A stretch of 64,000 nucleotides of DNA from Streptomyces sp. JB150 (GTDB taxonomy: Bacteria; Actinomycetota; Actinomycetes; Streptomycetales; Streptomycetaceae): NCBI RefSeq assembly GCF_011193355.1, contig NZ_CP049780.1, forward strand, positions 1,347,582 through 1,411,581, read 5' to 3'. This document shows, piece by piece, positions 61,891 to 64,000 of this stretch. Below the pieces are notes generated by a model. That model worked only from the letters and a program-made list of their open reading frames with translations. It was not told where the DNA came from and did no database searches. Positions within the stretch are counted from its first letter, which is position 1, and each line of letters opens with the position of its first letter. The position numbers and the translations under genes are program-made.

Positions 61891-62655
61891 ATGGCACGGA
61901 ACATCCAGTCGCTCGAGCGGGCGGCCGCGATGCTGCGACTGCTCGCGGGCGGCGAGCGGCGGCTGGGCCTGTCGGACATCGCCTCGGCGCTGGGCCTGGC
62001 CAAGGGCACCGCCCACGGCATTCTGCGCACCCTCCAGCAGGAGGGGTTCGTCGAGCAGGACGACGCCTCCGGGCGCTACCAGCTGGGCGCGGAGCTGCTG
62101 CGCCTGGGCACCACCTATCTCGACGTCCACGAGCTGCGGGCGCGCGCCCTGGTGTGGACCGACGACCTGGCCCGCTCCAGCGGGGAGAGCGTGTATCTGG
62201 GGGTGCTGCACCAGCAGGGCGTGCTGATCGTGCACCACGTCTTCCGCCCCGACGACAGCCGGCAGGTGCTGGAGATCGGCGCCATGCAGCCGCTGCACTC
62301 CACGGCGCTGGGCAAGGTGCTGTCGGCGTACGACCCGGTCGCGCACAGCGAGGCCGTGGAGGCCGACCGCAAGGCCTTCACCGAGCGCACCGTCTGCGAG
62401 CTGGCCCCCTTCGAGCAGATCCTCGACCTCACGCGCGCGCGGGGCTACGCGGCCGACGTGGAGGAGACCTGGGAGGGCGTGGCGTCGATCGCCGCCCCCA
62501 TCCACGACCGGCGCCGCATGCCGGTCGGCGCGGTCGGCATCACCGGCGCGGTGGAGCGGGTGTGCCGGGACGGCGAGCTGCGGCCCGAGCTGATCGCGGC
62601 GGTGCGGGACTGCGCCCGCGCGGTCTCGCGGGACCTGGGCGCCGGGCGCTTCTGA
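61891..62655 (+). CDS. gylR: IclR-family regulator of glycerol catabolism
   Basis: A 254-residue IclR protein: winged HTH (RNIQSLERAAAMLRLLAGGE, LSDIASALGLAKGTAHGILR) and the C-terminal effector domain (LHSTALGKVLSAYDP, SIAAPIHDRRRMPVGAVGIT). Placed before a glycerol facilitator, as GylR is in Streptomyces, where it controls the gyl genes. ATG 61891 is chosen because GGGGACGGAGGCAGG lies just before it. The operator at 61820 suggests autoregulation. Confidence 0.88.
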   Translation: MARNIQSLERAAAMLRLLAGGERRLGLSDIASALGLAKGTAHGILRTLQQEGFVEQDDASGRYQLGAELLRLGTTYLDVHELRARALVWTDDLARSSGESVYLGVLHQQGVLIVHHVFRPDDSRQVLEIGAMQPLHSTALGKVLSAYDPVAHSEAVEADRKAFTERTVCELAPFEQILDLTRARGYAADVEETWEGVASIAAPIHDRRRMPVGAVGITGAVERVCRDGELRPELIAAVRDCARAVSRDLGAGRF

Positions 62656-62661
62656 GGCCGG

Positions 62662-62765
62662 GGAGGCCACGGAAGACGCCGGGGAGGCCACGGAAGACGC
62701 CGGGCAGGCCGCGGGAGGCGCCGGGCAGGCCGCGGGAGACGCAGGCAGGCCGCGGAGGACAGCGG
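62662..62765. repeat. 21-bp tandem repeat array downstream of gylR
   Basis: Five copies of a 21-base unit (first two identical, GGAGGCCACGGAAGACGCC-GG; the next three vary as GCAGGCCGCGGGA...) begin 6 bases after the gylR stop. The fourth copy is one base short. No gene is encoded. It could affect read-through or RNA folding between gylR and glpF. Confidence 0.75.
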
Positions 62766-62785
62766 TGAGGCGCGGCAGGCGCGGG

Positions 62786-62804
62786 GGCCGGCCGGGCGCC
62801 GGCC
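62786..62804 (+). terminator. Short hairpin after gylR
   Basis: GGCCGGC and GCCGGCC form a 7-bp G+C-only stem around CGGGC, 20 bases after the tandem repeat array. It is a weak terminator candidate. Confidence 0.4.
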
Positions 62805-62939
62805 GGAGGCCGGGGGTCGCTCACACGGCGCCCTTCGCGCCGTACGCGGGACCTCTCTCGCCACGACACCCCGGACGCATCGCCACGAGGCTTCAGCGGA
62901 CGTTTCACCGGGGCACCGGTCGGCGCTCCGACTATCGAC

Positions 62940-62957
62940 ATGCCCAAATGTGGGCAT
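62940..62957. promoter_or_regulatory. Inverted repeat in the glpF upstream region
   Basis: ATGCCCA and TGGGCAT, perfect 7-bp arms 4 bases apart, in the A/T-richer part of the intergenic region. Possible regulator site; protein unknown. Confidence 0.4.
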
Positions 62958-62990
62958 ATGGGACATAACCCCGCCCGCCGCGGCATCGAT

Positions 62991-63035
62991 GATCGATAAC
63001 TCTCAGCGATCAATAACGATCGCACTTTCGATAAC
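62991..63035. repeat. Three direct repeats upstream of glpF
   Basis: GATCGATAAC (62991), GATCAATAAC (63008) and TTTCGATAAC (63026) are spaced 17-18 bases apart. They stand just upstream of a TTGACG -35-like box at 63043. They may be regulator half-sites on nearly the same face of the helix. Confidence 0.5.
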
Positions 63036-63084
63036 GGAACCCTTGACGCATGCGCGACCGCCCGACAAGACTCCCGTCCATCGG

Positions 63085-63100
63085 TCGGCATTGTCGAACA
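63085..63100. promoter_or_regulatory. Putative GylR operator upstream of glpF
   Basis: TCGGCATTGTCGAACA; its reverse complement TGTTCGACAATGCCGA matches the gylR upstream site at 15 of 16 positions. It lies 129 bases before the glpF start, about where transcription from the -35-like box at 63043 would begin. Confidence 0.65.
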
Positions 63101-63228
63101 CCTAACGGCAATACGCGCTAGAGTGTGACAACGCCAAGGGCCGGCACAGCTCTCACCCCCGAGGGCGCAGAACCTCCGTTGGGACACGGGGTTCGGCTTC
63201 CCCTGGACGAAGGACAAAGGAGTCGCGG

Positions 63229-64000
63229 GTGTCCAGCTCCGACATCTTCATCGGCGAGACCATCGGTACCGCCATACTCATCCTGCTCGGCGCCGGCGTC
63301 GTGGCCGCCGTCGTGCTCAAGGCCTCCAAGGCCCGCAACGCCGGCTGGCTCGCCATCACCTTCGGGTGGGGTTTCGCCGTACTGACGGCCGTCTACATCT
63401 CGGCGCCGCTGTCCGGCGCCCACCTGAACCCGGCCGTGACGCTCGGCATCGCCATCAAGGACGGCGAGTGGAGCAACGTCCCCACCTACTTCGCGGGACA
63501 GCTGCTCGGCGCCATGATCGGCGCCACGCTCGCCTGGGTGGCGTACTACGGACAGTTCCGGGCCCACCTCACCGACCGCGAGATCGTGGGCGGGCCGGGC
63601 ACCCAGTCCACCAAGGCCGTCGAGGCCCGGGAGGCCCAGGCCGGCCCGGTGCTCGGCGTCTTCTCCACCGGCCCCGAGGTCCGCAACGTGGCGATGAACC
63701 TCGCCACCGAGATCATCGGCACCTTCGTGCTGGTGCTCGCGGTCCTCACCCAGGGCCTCAACGACAGCGGCAAGGGCCTCGGCGCGCTCGGCGGACTGAT
63801 GGTCGCGCTGGTCGTGGTCGGCATCGGTCTGTCGCTCGGCGGACCGACCGGTTACGCCATCAACCCCGCGCGCGACCTCGGCCCGCGCATCGTGCACGCG
63901 CTTCTCCCCCTGCCCAACAAGGGTGGCTCCGACTGGGGCTACGCCTGGATCCCGGTCGTCGGACCGCTGATCGGCGCCGCGCTCGCGGCGGGCCTCTACA
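63229..64000 (+). CDS. glpF: Glycerol uptake facilitator, 3' end cut by window edge
   Basis: A MIP-family channel, 257 codons visible. Both half-helix motifs are present: HLNPAVT (NPA at 67-69) and INPARDLGP (NPA at 212-214), with the Asp/Arg typical of glycerol channels. GTG 63229 follows AAAGGAG. It allows passive glycerol entry; the kinase and dehydrogenase probably follow outside the window. Under the control of GylR by context. Confidence 0.93.
   Translation, partial: MSSSDIFIGETIGTAILILLGAGVVAAVVLKASKARNAGWLAITFGWGFAVLTAVYISAPLSGAHLNPAVTLGIAIKDGEWSNVPTYFAGQLLGAMIGATLAWVAYYGQFRAHLTDREIVGGPGTQSTKAVEAREAQAGPVLGVFSTGPEVRNVAMNLATEIIGTFVLVLAVLTQGLNDSGKGLGALGGLMVALVVVGIGLSLGGPTGYAINPARDLGPRIVHALLPLPNKGGSDWGYAWIPVVGPLIGAALAAGLY

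Noticed and set aside
62662..62765. CRISPR-like array
   Set aside because: Units are contiguous with no spacers, and there are no cas genes. It is a simple tandem repeat.

Overview
The window is chromosomal DNA from a Streptomyces (or a very close high-GC actinomycete). Coding regions are very G+C rich with strong third-position G/C bias. Many genes start at GTG, with AGGAG-type ribosome sites. The window holds several genus hallmarks: a complete Pup-proteasome locus, a 'conservon' (sensor kinase, roadblock, DUF742, GTPase and P450), gylR next to a glycerol facilitator, and FKBP and Tat genes beside pafBC. From memory, the gene order resembles the glnA4 to cvn9 to pup/proteasome to metH to gylR stretch of S. 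coelicolor; this was not checked by search.

Layout. 1-4.1 kb: a truncated Pro-rich membrane protein, a PLP-dependent D-amino-acid-type aldolase/deaminase, and a DUF2510 membrane protein. 4.2-9.4 kb: a gamma-glutamylation catabolic cluster made of an SDR, an aldehyde dehydrogenase and a glutamine-synthetase-like ligase on the minus strand, facing a FadR-type regulator and a gamma-glutamyl amidohydrolase. 9.4-12.9 kb: a LysR regulator divergent from a TDT transporter, then a BtuF-like protein and an XRE-cupin regulator. 13.4-16.3 kb: proV plus a fused permease/binding protein for glycine betaine. 16.5-19.75 kb: an apparently intact large serine recombinase followed by three decayed genes (DUF6879, XRE/DUF5753 and a PCMT-like methyltransferase), the remains of an integrated element. 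19.9-22.9 kb: a 5'-3' exonuclease, an iron-box-controlled siderophore-interacting protein and an RluA pseudouridine synthase. 22.9-27.5 kb: a five-gene conservon whose P450 has EQSLW in place of ExxR. 27.9-33.5 kb: a HelY-type helicase, a diacylglycerol kinase, TatC and TatA. 33.3-39 kb: a small membrane protein, a zinc ribbon, PafC, PafB, two FKBPs and PafA. 39-41.5 kb: an MFS permease divergent from a LacI regulator. 41.5-47.3 kb: PrcA, PrcB, a relic endonuclease VII, Pup, Dop and ARC. 47.6-53.4 kb: a ferredoxin, a secreted protein, TrmI, an M50 protease with CBS domains, a RecB-like nuclease and an orphan NarL regulator. 53.5-56.7 kb: two paralogous peptide-binding lipoproteins without permeases. 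57-64 kb: a HAD phosphatase, MetH, GylR and a truncated GlpF.

How the genes work together. Pup (ending GGQ) is deamidated by Dop and ligated to lysines by PafA. ARC, whose C-terminus is GQYL, unfolds the tagged proteins into the PrcA/PrcB 20S core. PafB and PafC are the WYL regulators usually found with this system. GylR and the glpF promoter share a near-identical operator half-pair, so glpF and gylR are probably both regulated by GylR. The GS-like, ALDH, SDR and amidohydrolase genes form a gamma-glutamyl pathway for an amine under a FadR-type regulator.

Most of the window is ordinary core chromosome. The parts worth a second look are the decayed serine-recombinase island, the endonuclease VII relic inside the proteasome operon, the heterodox P450, and several perfect palindromes or repeats upstream of tatA, gylR, glpF and the MFS/LacI pair. 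I did not find a clearly new multi-gene system.
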